A DNA stretch of 13,969 nt from contig CAMOWP010000037.1 of assembly GCA_946628455.1 (NCBI GenBank), forward strand, positions 1 through 13,969, written 5' to 3'. Below are positions 9,272 to 13,969 of the stretch, in pieces (within the stretch, counting starts at the first letter, position 1; each line of letters starts with the position of its first letter). A model generated the notes under the pieces. The model saw only the letters and a program-made list of their open reading frames with translations. It did not search any database and was not told the DNA's origin. The position numbers and the translations under genes were made by a program. The stretch is from an uncultured Clostridia bacterium. GTDB taxonomy: Bacteria > Bacillota > Clostridia > Oscillospirales > Acutalibacteraceae.

Positions 9272-10111
9272 TTATTCCTTGAATACCTCTTTGAATATTT
9301 CAACGTGAGCCATTCGCATAACGGCGCTGAAAAGCTCAGAGCCGACAACGGGCATCATTCTGTTGAAATAAGCCATTGCGGTTGCGTCAAAGCCTCTTAC
9401 CTGGAAAGGATATTTATTTTCAATTCCTCTCATAATTCTTCTTACCATAACGTCGCAATCGGTTGAGATGAGGCTCATAATCTTTTTGCTTGTTTTATCA
9501 TTGTTTTCGCCCTGGTTGCGGAAAATATCGGTCTTAGTAAAGCCCGGGCATACAACGGAAACGTACATCTTATCCTTAAATTCAACCCTGATAGCCTCGG
9601 TAAGCGATTTAAGGGCTGATTTTGAAGCCGAATACATTGAGGTTCCGGCAAGAGTCATAAGCGCTGCAGAGGAATCAATGTTGATTATTGCAGGGTCGGG
9701 TGACTCGAGAAGCAGAGGAAGAAGATTTTTGATTGAATAAACGCAGGAGAAGAAATTAATCTGCATTGCTCTTTCAATTTCTTCGTATGAATACCTGTCA
9801 AATCTTTTAAACTTGGGAAGAATACCCGCGTTATTTATAAGAATATCGGGCTTTACGCCTGCTTCTTTAATCTCTTCAACAAAGTTTTCCCAATTCTCTT
9901 TAACTGAAACGTCAAAAAGCTTATAAGAAAACTGGTCCTTATACTCGTCTCCGAGCTCTTCAATAAACTTAAGCATCTTGGGCTCGGACCTTGCTATGCC
10001 TATAACGGTACATCCGTGTTTTTTTATAAGCGTTGCGGCAATTCCTGCACCCATACCGCCTGAAGCTCCTGTTACAATTGCGGTTTTTCCATCAAGCCAG
10101 CATTTTTTCAT
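9272..10111 (-). CDS. Short-chain dehydrogenase/reductase (classical SDR)
   Basis: This 279-residue protein has the classical SDR Rossmann fold. The cofactor loop is TGASGGMG (residues 14-21), followed by NNAG (93-96), an active-site serine in IDSSAA (147/148), the catalytic YSASK (Y160, K164) and CPGFTKTD. The arginine at position 41, after the second beta strand (IGIARSEPK), could favour NADP(H), but this is only suggestive. The C-terminal 70 residues, with ENKYPFQVRGFDATAMAYFNRMMP, resemble the tails of SDRs acting on lipids or other hydrophobic substrates. Substrate is unknown. The ATG is preceded by CGGAGGT with 6 bases between. It is the first gene of the minus-strand unit, divergent from a TetR-type gene, which often marks a regulator acting on its neighbour. 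Confidence 0.92.
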   Translation of the reverse strand: MKKCWLDGKTAIVTGASGGMGAGIAATLIKKHGCTVIGIARSEPKMLKFIEELGDEYKDQFSYKLFDVSVKENWENFVEEIKEAGVKPDILINNAGILPKFKRFDRYSYEEIERAMQINFFSCVYSIKNLLPLLLESPDPAIINIDSSAALMTLAGTSMYSASKSALKSLTEAIRVEFKDKMYVSVVCPGFTKTDIFRNQGENNDKTSKKIMSLISTDCDVMVRRIMRGIENKYPFQVRGFDATAMAYFNRMMPVVGSELFSAVMRMAHVEIFKEVFKE

Positions 10112-10146
10112 AATAATACCTCCGAGGTAAACAATATTCCTTCATA

Positions 10147-10175
10147 ATTATACTATAATTCAAAACCATTTACAA
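10147..10175 (-). promoter_or_regulatory. Predicted sigma-A promoter for the SDR/transporter unit
   Basis: Read on the minus strand, TTGTAA (10170-10175) and a perfect TATAAT (10147-10152) are 17 bases apart, upstream of the SDR start codon at 10111. The region is very AT-rich, so chance matches are more likely here than elsewhere. Confidence 0.6.
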
Positions 10176-10193
10176 TATAATTTTTATTATATT
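10174..10193. promoter_or_regulatory. AT-only inverted repeat next to the SDR promoter
   Basis: AATATAAT, a TTTT spacer and ATTATATT form an 8-base perfect inverted repeat touching the predicted -35 element of the SDR promoter. It could be an operator, but its composition is purely A/T and it does not match the GATTGT repeat in front of the TetR-type gene. Confidence 0.3.
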
Positions 10194-10276
10194 ATTTACA
10201 TTACAAGACATTTTGACTGATATATTATATAAATTTATACTATTTTGAAGATACATATATTTAAACATAAAAAATC

Positions 10277-10305
10277 TTGACAAAAAAATGAATTTGTGGT
10301 ATGAA
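10277..10305 (+). promoter_or_regulatory. Predicted sigma-A promoter for the TetR-type gene
   Basis: A perfect -35 TTGACA (10277-10282) is followed after 17 bases by TATGAA (10300-10305), with a TGG extension just before it, as in extended -10 promoters. The predicted transcript would begin near 10312, about 43 bases before the TetR-type start codon. Confidence 0.75.
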
Positions 10306-10317
10306 TTAACTATTAAA

Positions 10318-10331
10318 GATTGTGTACAATC
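10318..10331. promoter_or_regulatory. Candidate TetR-family operator (GATTGT-GT-ACAATC)
   Basis: A perfect 6-base inverted repeat with a 2-base spacer lies just downstream of the predicted start of transcription and before the ribosome binding site of the TetR-type gene. Position and size fit a short operator used for self-repression. No second copy was seen near the SDR promoter. Confidence 0.5.
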
Positions 10332-10354
10332 AATTTAAATCAGGAGGGGTGACT

Positions 10355-10885
10355 ATGGATAAGCGCATCGTCAGAACTCGGCACGCTGTATTTAATGCAG
10401 TATTTGAACTGGCAACTGAAAAAGAGCTTGACAAAATTACCGTTGTTGAGCTTTGCGAAAAGGCAGGAATTAACAAAAGCACCTTCTATCTCCACTATAA
10501 AAGCATAAACGACTGCCTTCAGAAATGCTTTGACCTTTTCACGGACAAGATTCTTGAATTCGGAAAGGATATTGATTATAACACAATGTCCGTATCCCCT
10601 GAGGAAACGGTTAAAAAGATTCTTGACGCAGCAGAAAAAAATATGGCTTACGTTCTTAAATTCAAGAACACTGTTTTTTACGATTCTGCAATAAAATCGC
10701 TCAAGGATAAATTTGTAGGCATCATTTGCGAAAACAACAGCATCAACCTGAAGGATAATTACCACGAGGTTGCTAAGGTTGCGTTTCTTGTTGGCGGCTG
10801 CGCTGATTTAATAATTATGCTCACGCCTGATTTCAACAGAGACGAAATTGAAAAAATAATGGTTGACACCATTAAGAGAAAATAA
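10355..10885 (+). CDS. TetR/AcrR-family transcriptional regulator
   Basis: This 176-residue protein begins with a TetR-type DNA-binding domain. Residues 5-59 run from VRTRHAVFNAVFELA to CLQKCFD, with the helix-turn-helix ITVVELCEKAGINKSTFYLHYKS at about 28-50. The rest is mostly helical and would form the ligand-binding and dimer domain; its ligand is not predictable. The ATG at 10355 was chosen over one at 10322 because AGGAGGGG lies about 6 bases before it and the upstream residues are not family-like. The gene is divergent from the SDR/transporter unit with 243 bases between start codons, so it most likely represses that unit and itself. Its TAA stop directly abuts the left end of the inverted-repeat element. 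Confidence 0.92.
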   Translation: MDKRIVRTRHAVFNAVFELATEKELDKITVVELCEKAGINKSTFYLHYKSINDCLQKCFDLFTDKILEFGKDIDYNTMSVSPEETVKKILDAAEKNMAYVLKFKNTVFYDSAIKSLKDKFVGIICENNSINLKDNYHEVAKVAFLVGGCADLIIMLTPDFNRDEIEKIMVDTIKRK

Positions 10886-10886
10886 A

Positions 10887-10916
10887 AAAACGGCGGTTGG
10901 GGCGCCCTCCGCAAGG
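10887..10916 (+). repeat. Left terminal inverted repeat
   Basis: AAAACGGCGGTT, GGGGCGCCCT and CCGCAAGG run without gaps. The first 22 bases match the right end exactly apart from a 7-base insert there; the last 8 match at 6 positions, both differences being transitions. The middle part, GGGCGCCC, is itself palindromic. Confidence 0.8.
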
Positions 10917-10959
10917 AAGGTTAGGTTTTGGCTTTGTCCTTTTGCCCCTAAAGAAACTA

Positions 10960-10995
10960 AAAATCGCCTGAATACGAAAGTATGCAGGCGATTTT
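10960..10995. other. Internal hairpin 1 with GAAA tetraloop
   Basis: AAAATCGCCTG (10960-10970) pairs with CAGGCGATTTT (10985-10995). After one A-G mismatch the stem continues ATAC/GTAT, capped by GAAA, a GNRA-type loop. This gives 15 base pairs with A/T-rich outer ends on both strands, so it could act as a terminator in either direction. Confidence 0.85.
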
Positions 10996-11078
10996 GTATT
11001 TCCTTTATTGCCTAAAATTACTTTGCCAAAACTGCATTGCACCTTAAAATCTGCCAATTTTTTGTTAGAACAAAGCAC

Positions 11079-11115
11079 AAAATAGGGTTAAGGCTTGCCG
11101 CCTTAACCCTATTTT
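11079..11115. other. Internal hairpin 2, perfect 15-base stem
   Basis: AAAATAGGGTTAAGG (11079-11093) pairs perfectly with CCTTAACCCTATTTT (11101-11115), with a possible sixteenth C-G pair closing a 5-base loop. The T-run after the stem on the plus strand, and the matching A-run before it, make it a candidate bidirectional terminator as well as a structural part of the element. Confidence 0.87.
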
Positions 11116-11159
11116 TAATGATGTTATCGCGAAAAAGTGGCGATTTAAAGGCTGATATT

Positions 11160-11196
11160 CCTTACGAAGGGCGCCCCTTCGGTGAACCGCCGTTTT
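11160..11196 (-). repeat. Right terminal inverted repeat
   Basis: CCTTACGA, AGGGCGCCCC, a 7-base TTCGGTG insert and AACCGCCGTTTT form the partner of the left repeat. It ends next to the TAG stop codon of the DUF5067 gene (complement at 11203-11205). Confidence 0.8.
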
Positions 11197-11202
11197 CTTT
11201 TA

Positions 11203-11847
11203 CTATTTGCTTATTTCAACATTTGTTGTTATTTTTTCATCGCTGAAGGAGATAAGCTCGCTGATTTCAATTTCAAGCTGAGTTTTTGTATCGTTAAGGA
11301 TATATACCTTTTTAACCTCCTTGGTTGTTCCCGGTTTGATTTTAACGTCAAGCCCGAAATCATCGTCGTCAGAGCTGATGAAGCTGTCCTCAAGCCCTAC
11401 GCCGTCCTGATAAACGTCGTCGCTGAGAGCGACGTCAAAGCTCTGTGCTTCCTTTGAATTGTTTGTAAAGCTGTAGGTAATAAGGACAGAATCCTTTCCC
11501 TCCCAGTTTTTACAAAGCTTTGCAGATTTGACTGTGCAGATGAAATCTCCGATTTTACCTTCAACCTGCTCCTGAGCCTCTGCTGCCTGAGTTTCCTTTT
11601 CCGTTTCATTCTCATTTTGAGCCGAAACAGAGGCAGCTGTTGTTGGCTGAGCTGTTTTATCATCCTTTGAAGAGCTTCCGAGAGCTATTCCTCCGATGAT
11701 AATAACCGCAATTACTGCAAGGATAATAAGCCTCTTTTTTCTTTTTTTCTTTTTCTGCTCCTCCATTGCCGCGTTCACTGCGTTCTGAACGTCTGCGGGA
11801 TTCCCCTGAGGCGGCATTGGCGGCATCTGATTAAAATTGTCTGCCAT
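11203..11847 (-). CDS. Membrane-anchored DUF5067-like protein
   Basis: This 214-residue protein has a short Met/Pro/Gln-rich cytosolic start, a basic run KKKKRKK (residues 32-38) and one membrane helix (about 40-57). A polar Thr/Ser/Glu-rich linker (about 58-97) follows, then an extracellular beta-rich domain (about 98-214). That domain contains LITYSFTNNSKEAQSFDVALSD and VYQDGVGLEDSF, the pattern I associate with DUF5067, an immunoglobulin-like domain of unknown function common in Bacillota lipoproteins. The helix after a basic cluster, with no lipobox, predicts an uncleaved N-in/C-out anchor. The ATG follows AAGGAGG by 10 bases; a longer reading to 11997 runs into the kinase gene and is not family-like. 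It lies 77 bases after the kinase gene; TATAAT at 11879-11884 could give it a promoter of its own, though no good -35 is seen. Confidence 0.8.
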   Translation of the reverse strand: MADNFNQMPPMPPQGNPADVQNAVNAAMEEQKKKKRKKRLIILAVIAVIIIGGIALGSSSKDDKTAQPTTAASVSAQNENETEKETQAAEAQEQVEGKIGDFICTVKSAKLCKNWEGKDSVLITYSFTNNSKEAQSFDVALSDDVYQDGVGLEDSFISSDDDDFGLDVKIKPGTTKEVKKVYILNDTKTQLEIEISELISFSDEKITTNVEISK

Positions 11848-11903
11848 AAAAACAAACCTCCTTTTTATTGATAAGCCCATTATATAACCAAAGGAGGTCC
11901 GTG

Positions 11904-11924
11904 TGGTGTGCCGGCAGCACACCA
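11904..11924 (-). other. Hairpin immediately after the kinase stop codon
   Basis: TGGTGTGC (11904-11911) and GCACACCA (11917-11924) form an 8-base perfect stem with a 5-base loop, directly next to the kinase TAA. On the minus strand no U-run follows, so it would be an inefficient terminator. It may lower read-through or protect the kinase message. Confidence 0.6.
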
Positions 11925-12929
11925 TTATTTTGCAGGAGAGAGTAAAATAATCAATGTGCCGATTAATAACGACAGAAAGATGAAAAACACAATCCATCCC
12001 CTTTTGCTTTTCGGCAGGGCATAACGGGTAAAGGGCAGCCTTTCAAGATAATTCATAAAATCAAAGGCTATGAGAACAGGCAGCCCGAAATAGAAAAACA
12101 CCCAGATTGCAGCCGAAATTCTGAAGCCGAGAGAGGAGTCAGGCATATCAAGCGCAGCGGCTTCAAGAATGAAGAAAAAGATGTAATAGCAAATTGCGAT
12201 AATTTTATTTGCCGTTTTATTGCTTCTGAAGCCAGGGATTGAGCGCATAATGTTTTTTCTCACGCGCTTTCTGTCAATATCAAGCATAATTTCTTCAACC
12301 GAGGAATACCTGTTATTTTCATCAATTTCAATGCATTTCAGGATTATCGGGGTAAAATAGCTGTCGGCAATTTTCTCGTTCGGCATTCTCAGGGTAAGCA
12401 TATAGTTTATCAGCACGCCGAGGGAATAAACATCGGCTTTATAGTTTGTCTGGGAAAAGCCGTATTGCTCGGGCGCCGCGTAGCCCTGAGTTCCGAGAAT
12501 CTGAGTATCGCTCGGCTTATAAGGCGATGTGATTCTGCTTATGTCAAAGTCAATAACCTTGACAACGCCCGTGTTATCAATCATAATATTATTCGGGTTT
12601 ATATCGCGGTGAACTATGCCGAGGGAATGCACCTGCGCGAGCGCACTGCACACGGCGATTGAGACGTTTCTCACGGTGGCTTCATCAAGCGCTCCGCGGA
12701 TTTCAATATACTTTTTCAGGGTAACGCCGCTTATGTATTCCTCAACAGCGTAGAATACTCCCCCGATTTCGCAAAAGCCCAGAAAGCGCACGATATTAGG
12801 ACAGTTAACGCTCATCAGTCTTTTGATTATATCAATGTCGCTCAGGGATATTCTTTTAAGAACATATACGCAGTTATCATAAGTTGCGAGCTTAGTGGTT
12901 TCATTAAGCTCCTGAATAATCCTGTACAA
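11925..12929 (-). CDS. Membrane-tethered Ser/Thr protein kinase with DFD variant
   Basis: This 334-residue protein has a Hanks-type kinase domain and then three predicted C-terminal membrane segments with no large external sensor. Motifs, numbered from the TTG at 12929, are the ATP lysine in VYVLK (K25), the catalytic loop HRDINPNN (107-114), DFD in place of DFG (127-129), GTQGYAAPE (146-154) and DVYSLGVL (166-173). The usual glycine-rich loop GxGxxG is absent, the segment reading LNETTKLATYDN. HRD, N and APE are intact, so activity is plausible. The TTG at 12929 is preferred because GGCGGTGA stands 7 bases before it and the predicted transcript starts near 12948; an in-frame TTG at 12947 would be almost leaderless. 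It is divergent from the HTH gene and upstream of the DUF5067 gene, which may be partner or target. Confidence 0.87.
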   Translation of the reverse strand: MYRIIQELNETTKLATYDNCVYVLKRISLSDIDIIKRLMSVNCPNIVRFLGFCEIGGVFYAVEEYISGVTLKKYIEIRGALDEATVRNVSIAVCSALAQVHSLGIVHRDINPNNIMIDNTGVVKVIDFDISRITSPYKPSDTQILGTQGYAAPEQYGFSQTNYKADVYSLGVLINYMLTLRMPNEKIADSYFTPIILKCIEIDENNRYSSVEEIMLDIDRKRVRKNIMRSIPGFRSNKTANKIIAICYYIFFFILEAAALDMPDSSLGFRISAAIWVFFYFGLPVLIAFDFMNYLERLPFTRYALPKSKRGWIVFFIFLSLLIGTLIILLSPAK

Positions 12930-12954
12930 AAAATCACCGCCATTCAATACGCAT

Positions 12955-12983
12955 ATTTTATCACAAAACGACGGATTTGTGTA
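12955..12983 (-). promoter_or_regulatory. Predicted kinase promoter
   Basis: Read on the minus strand, TACACA (12978-12983, 4 of 6 matches to consensus) lies 17 bases before TAAAAT (12955-12960, 5 of 6). The -10 is preceded by TGA, an extended -10 feature. The spacer contains the CACAAA/TTTGTG inverted repeat. Confidence 0.5.
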
Positions 12984-12999
12984 GTGTTTTCAGCACAAA
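12962..12999. promoter_or_regulatory. CACAAA/TTTGTG half-sites in the kinase/HTH divergent promoter region
   Basis: CACAAA occurs at 12962-12967, its complement TTTGTG at 12976-12981, and CACAAA again at 12994-12999. The first two form an inverted repeat with an 8-base gap lying between the predicted -35 and -10 of the kinase. Three half-sites in a 70-base intergenic region suggest a regulator binding site, perhaps for the divergent HTH protein. Confidence 0.45.
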
Positions 13000-13017
13000 G
13001 TCCAAAAAGAGGTACAT

Positions 13018-13443
13018 ATGGAAAAATCAACAAACGAGCTGCTTGAGGCGCTCAAATCAAAAAAGACATACGAGGAATTCTTCAAGGAGGAGATTGGCGA
13101 GTTCTATTTTTCCTCAATTTCGGAATATCTTGAGCTGCTGCTCAGCGAAAAGGGGCTGACAAAAAGCGAGGTTATACTGAGGGGGAACCTTGATAAAAAC
13201 TACGCTTATCAGATTTTTAACGGAAACAAAACGAATCCGTCAAGAAATAAAGTTCTTATGCTCGCCTTCGGAATGGGGCTTAGCCTCGGTGAAACGAGAA
13301 AGCTGCTGAAAGTGGCTTCACTCAGCGATTTATACGTCCGCTCCCCGAGGGACAGCATAATTATGTTCTGCCTTAACAAGGGCGAAAGCCTTATCACGAC
13401 TAACGAATACCTAAACGATTTCGCGCTTGAAATACTTGAATAA
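13018..13443 (+). CDS. Small XRE-like helix-turn-helix protein
   Basis: This 141-residue soluble protein has a helical N-terminus (residues 1-30), then a region resembling an XRE/Cro-type helix-turn-helix: ISEYLELLLSEKGLTKSEVI, GNLDKNYAYQIFNG and PSRNKVLMLAFGMGLSLGET (about 34-93). A helical C-terminal part follows (VRSPRDSIIMFCLNKG, TNEYLNDFALEIL). The family is familiar to me as short HTH proteins of gut Bacillota located beside Ser/Thr kinase genes; I cannot name a characterised member. GAGGT stands 5 bases before the ATG. It is divergent from the kinase across a 70-base gap after the predicted TTG at 12947 (88 bases to the preferred start), so it may regulate the kinase or be phosphorylated by it. 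A terminator follows closely, so it is transcribed alone. Confidence 0.82.
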   Translation: MEKSTNELLEALKSKKTYEEFFKEEIGEFYFSSISEYLELLLSEKGLTKSEVILRGNLDKNYAYQIFNGNKTNPSRNKVLMLAFGMGLSLGETRKLLKVASLSDLYVRSPRDSIIMFCLNKGESLITTNEYLNDFALEILE

Positions 13444-13459
13444 CAGTTCAATCATAAAG

Positions 13460-13490
13460 AACAAAAAGGCTGCCTCGGCAGCCTTTTGTT
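13460..13490. terminator. Bidirectional intrinsic terminator after the HTH gene
   Basis: AAAAGGCTGC (13464-13473) pairs with GCAGCCTTTT (13478-13487) around a CTCG loop, and flanking AACA/TGTT can extend the pairing past a one-base bulge. Both strands carry T-runs after the stem, fitting the convergent HTH and right-edge genes. Confidence 0.9.
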
Positions 13491-13495
13491 ATGAA

Positions 13496-13969
13496 TTATT
13501 TTGCAAGGTAAAGAGCGCTTGTGTCGATATTGGTATTATCAACATACCAGCAGTTATCAATTTTAACAACGTAAAGCTGCTGTGTTGCAACTACCTTTTC
13601 GTTCTGGTCCTTAACCTCAACCTCGGCAAGAGCGACCTCGCTGATACCGTCCGAGCAATCAAGCTTTTTGAAAGCCTCAACCATATCCTTTGTGTATTCG
13701 TGAGTTTTCTCCTGCTTGATGAAGAGAATCTTTTTGGTATAAGGAACATCCTTAACGCCGTACTCCTTTACCTTTGCTTCTCCGCTTTCGGCAACGGGAG
13801 TAATTCTTGCCTTATATTCCTCAATATATTTCTTTGCTTCGTCTGCGCTCAGGCTTTTGCAGGATTTAACGGAGGTGGTGAGCTTATAATCCTTGCCGAA
13901 CATATTCTGATACGCGCCGATTTGCTCCTTAACCTCAGCCTTGCCCTCCTCAGCCTTCTGCGCCTTAAC
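13496..13969 (-). CDS. Unrecognised protein, C-terminal part (runs off the right edge)
   Basis: The minus-strand frame is open from the stop at 13496 to the window edge, so the true start lies outside. The ATG at 13903 is probably internal: upstream codons keep encoding a charged, Ala/Lys/Glu-rich helical stretch (KAEEGKAEVKEQIGAYQN). The 158 visible residues include a helical part (SADEAKKYIEEYKARI), a segment rich in lysine and glutamate, and a beta-rich end with QQLYVVKIDNCWYVDN. The alternating strands and the terminal WYVD motif recall small NTF2-like or DUF4878-type secreted domains, but I cannot assign a family. A signal peptide or lipobox, if present, would be beyond the edge. Function is unknown. 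Confidence 0.7.
   Translation of the reverse strand, partial: VKAQKAEEGKAEVKEQIGAYQNMFGKDYKLTTSVKSCKSLSADEAKKYIEEYKARITPVAESGEAKVKEYGVKDVPYTKKILFIKQEKTHEYTKDMVEAFKKLDCSDGISEVALAEVEVKDQNEKVVATQQLYVVKIDNCWYVDNTNIDTSALYLAK

Larger units (their letters stand above)
10883..11202. mobile_element. Putative MITE-like element with terminal inverted repeats and internal hairpins
   Basis: This stretch has no credible gene. Its ends are imperfect inverted repeats. From the left edge inward these are AAAACGGCGGTT, GGGGCGCCCT and CCGCAAGG; read inward on the other strand the right end gives AAAACGGCGGTT, a 7-base insert, GGGGCGCCCT and TCGTAAGG. TA dinucleotides flank both ends (10883-10884 and 11201-11202), as after Tc1/mariner- or IS630-type insertion. 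Two strong hairpins and a weak third lie inside. No transposase is encoded, so any movement would need one from elsewhere. The alternative is an elaborate terminator region between two convergent genes, since the ends lie against both stop codons. A second genomic copy would decide it, and none is in this window. Confidence 0.5.

Noticed and set aside
9223..9348. N-terminal extension of the transporter to an ATG at 9348
   Set aside because: It would overlap the dehydrogenase gene; GGAGG in front of 9222 and family alignment favour the shorter form.
10340..10765. 141-residue minus-strand open frame across the TetR-type gene
   Set aside because: It is antisense to a clear TetR-family gene and resembles no known protein.
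10872..11246. Short open frames on both strands across the inverted-repeat element
   Set aside because: They run through hairpin arms and terminal repeats, have no ribosome binding site and read as low-quality peptides; the DNA structure explains the conservation better than coding.
11182..11457. 91-residue plus-strand open frame overlapping the DUF5067 gene
   Set aside because: It is antisense to the end of a gene with a clear ribosome binding site, membrane anchor and domain pattern.
11891..11945. AAGGAGGT followed by a GTG and a 14-codon frame on the plus strand
   Set aside because: The frame overlaps the kinase end and its hairpin; one good Shine-Dalgarno-like match alone is weak support and the peptide has no features.

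Overview
The window looks like a chromosomal segment of a moderate-GC, Gram-positive anaerobe of the class Clostridia, probably a gut bacterium of the Ruminococcaceae/Oscillospirales type. This rests on the glgC-glgD-glgA order, strong AGGAGG-type ribosome binding sites, a GPH-family transporter, a DUF5067 protein and a membrane Ser/Thr kinase paired with a short HTH protein. The genus cannot be fixed from the sequence alone. No rRNA, tRNA, CRISPR array, phage gene or transposase gene was seen.

Layout. (1) 1-3632, plus strand: glycogen synthesis. It holds the C-terminal part of glgC (the start lies left of the window), the non-catalytic-looking partner glgD, and glgA, closed by a strong bidirectional terminator. 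(2) 3646-10111, minus strand: six genes in transcription order, a short-chain dehydrogenase, a GPH/MFS sugar-type symporter, a GtrA-like flippase candidate, a large polytopic DUF6020/GT-C-like protein, a GtrB/DPM1-like family 2 glycosyltransferase, and a zinc-ribbon protein with a perfect 24-bp coding repeat and a CD225-like membrane tail. The GtrA, GT-C and GT2 genes overlap and look like a three-component envelope glycosylation system. (3) 10112-10885: a divergent promoter region and a TetR-type regulator on the plus strand, placed to control itself and the dehydrogenase/transporter unit. (4) 10886-11202: a gene-free stretch bounded by imperfect terminal inverted repeats and carrying two near-perfect hairpins, which resembles a MITE-like element. 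(5) 11203-13443: a DUF5067 membrane-anchored protein and a membrane Ser/Thr kinase with unusual motifs (minus strand), divergent from a small HTH protein (plus strand). The shared promoter region contains repeated CACAAA/TTTGTG half-sites. (6) 13463-13969: a bidirectional terminator and the C-terminal part of an unrecognised minus-strand gene that runs off the right edge.

How the genes work together. The glg genes make ADP-glucose and extend glycogen. In the Gtr-like trio, the GT2 enzyme would charge a lipid carrier with a sugar, GtrA would flip it, and the GT-C protein would transfer the sugar outside the cell; the acceptor is unknown. The kinase, DUF5067 and HTH genes look like a signalling module of unknown input. 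The parts most worth following are the hairpin-rich inverted-repeat element, the kinase/HTH/DUF5067 module with its half-sites, and the repeat-bearing zinc-ribbon protein.
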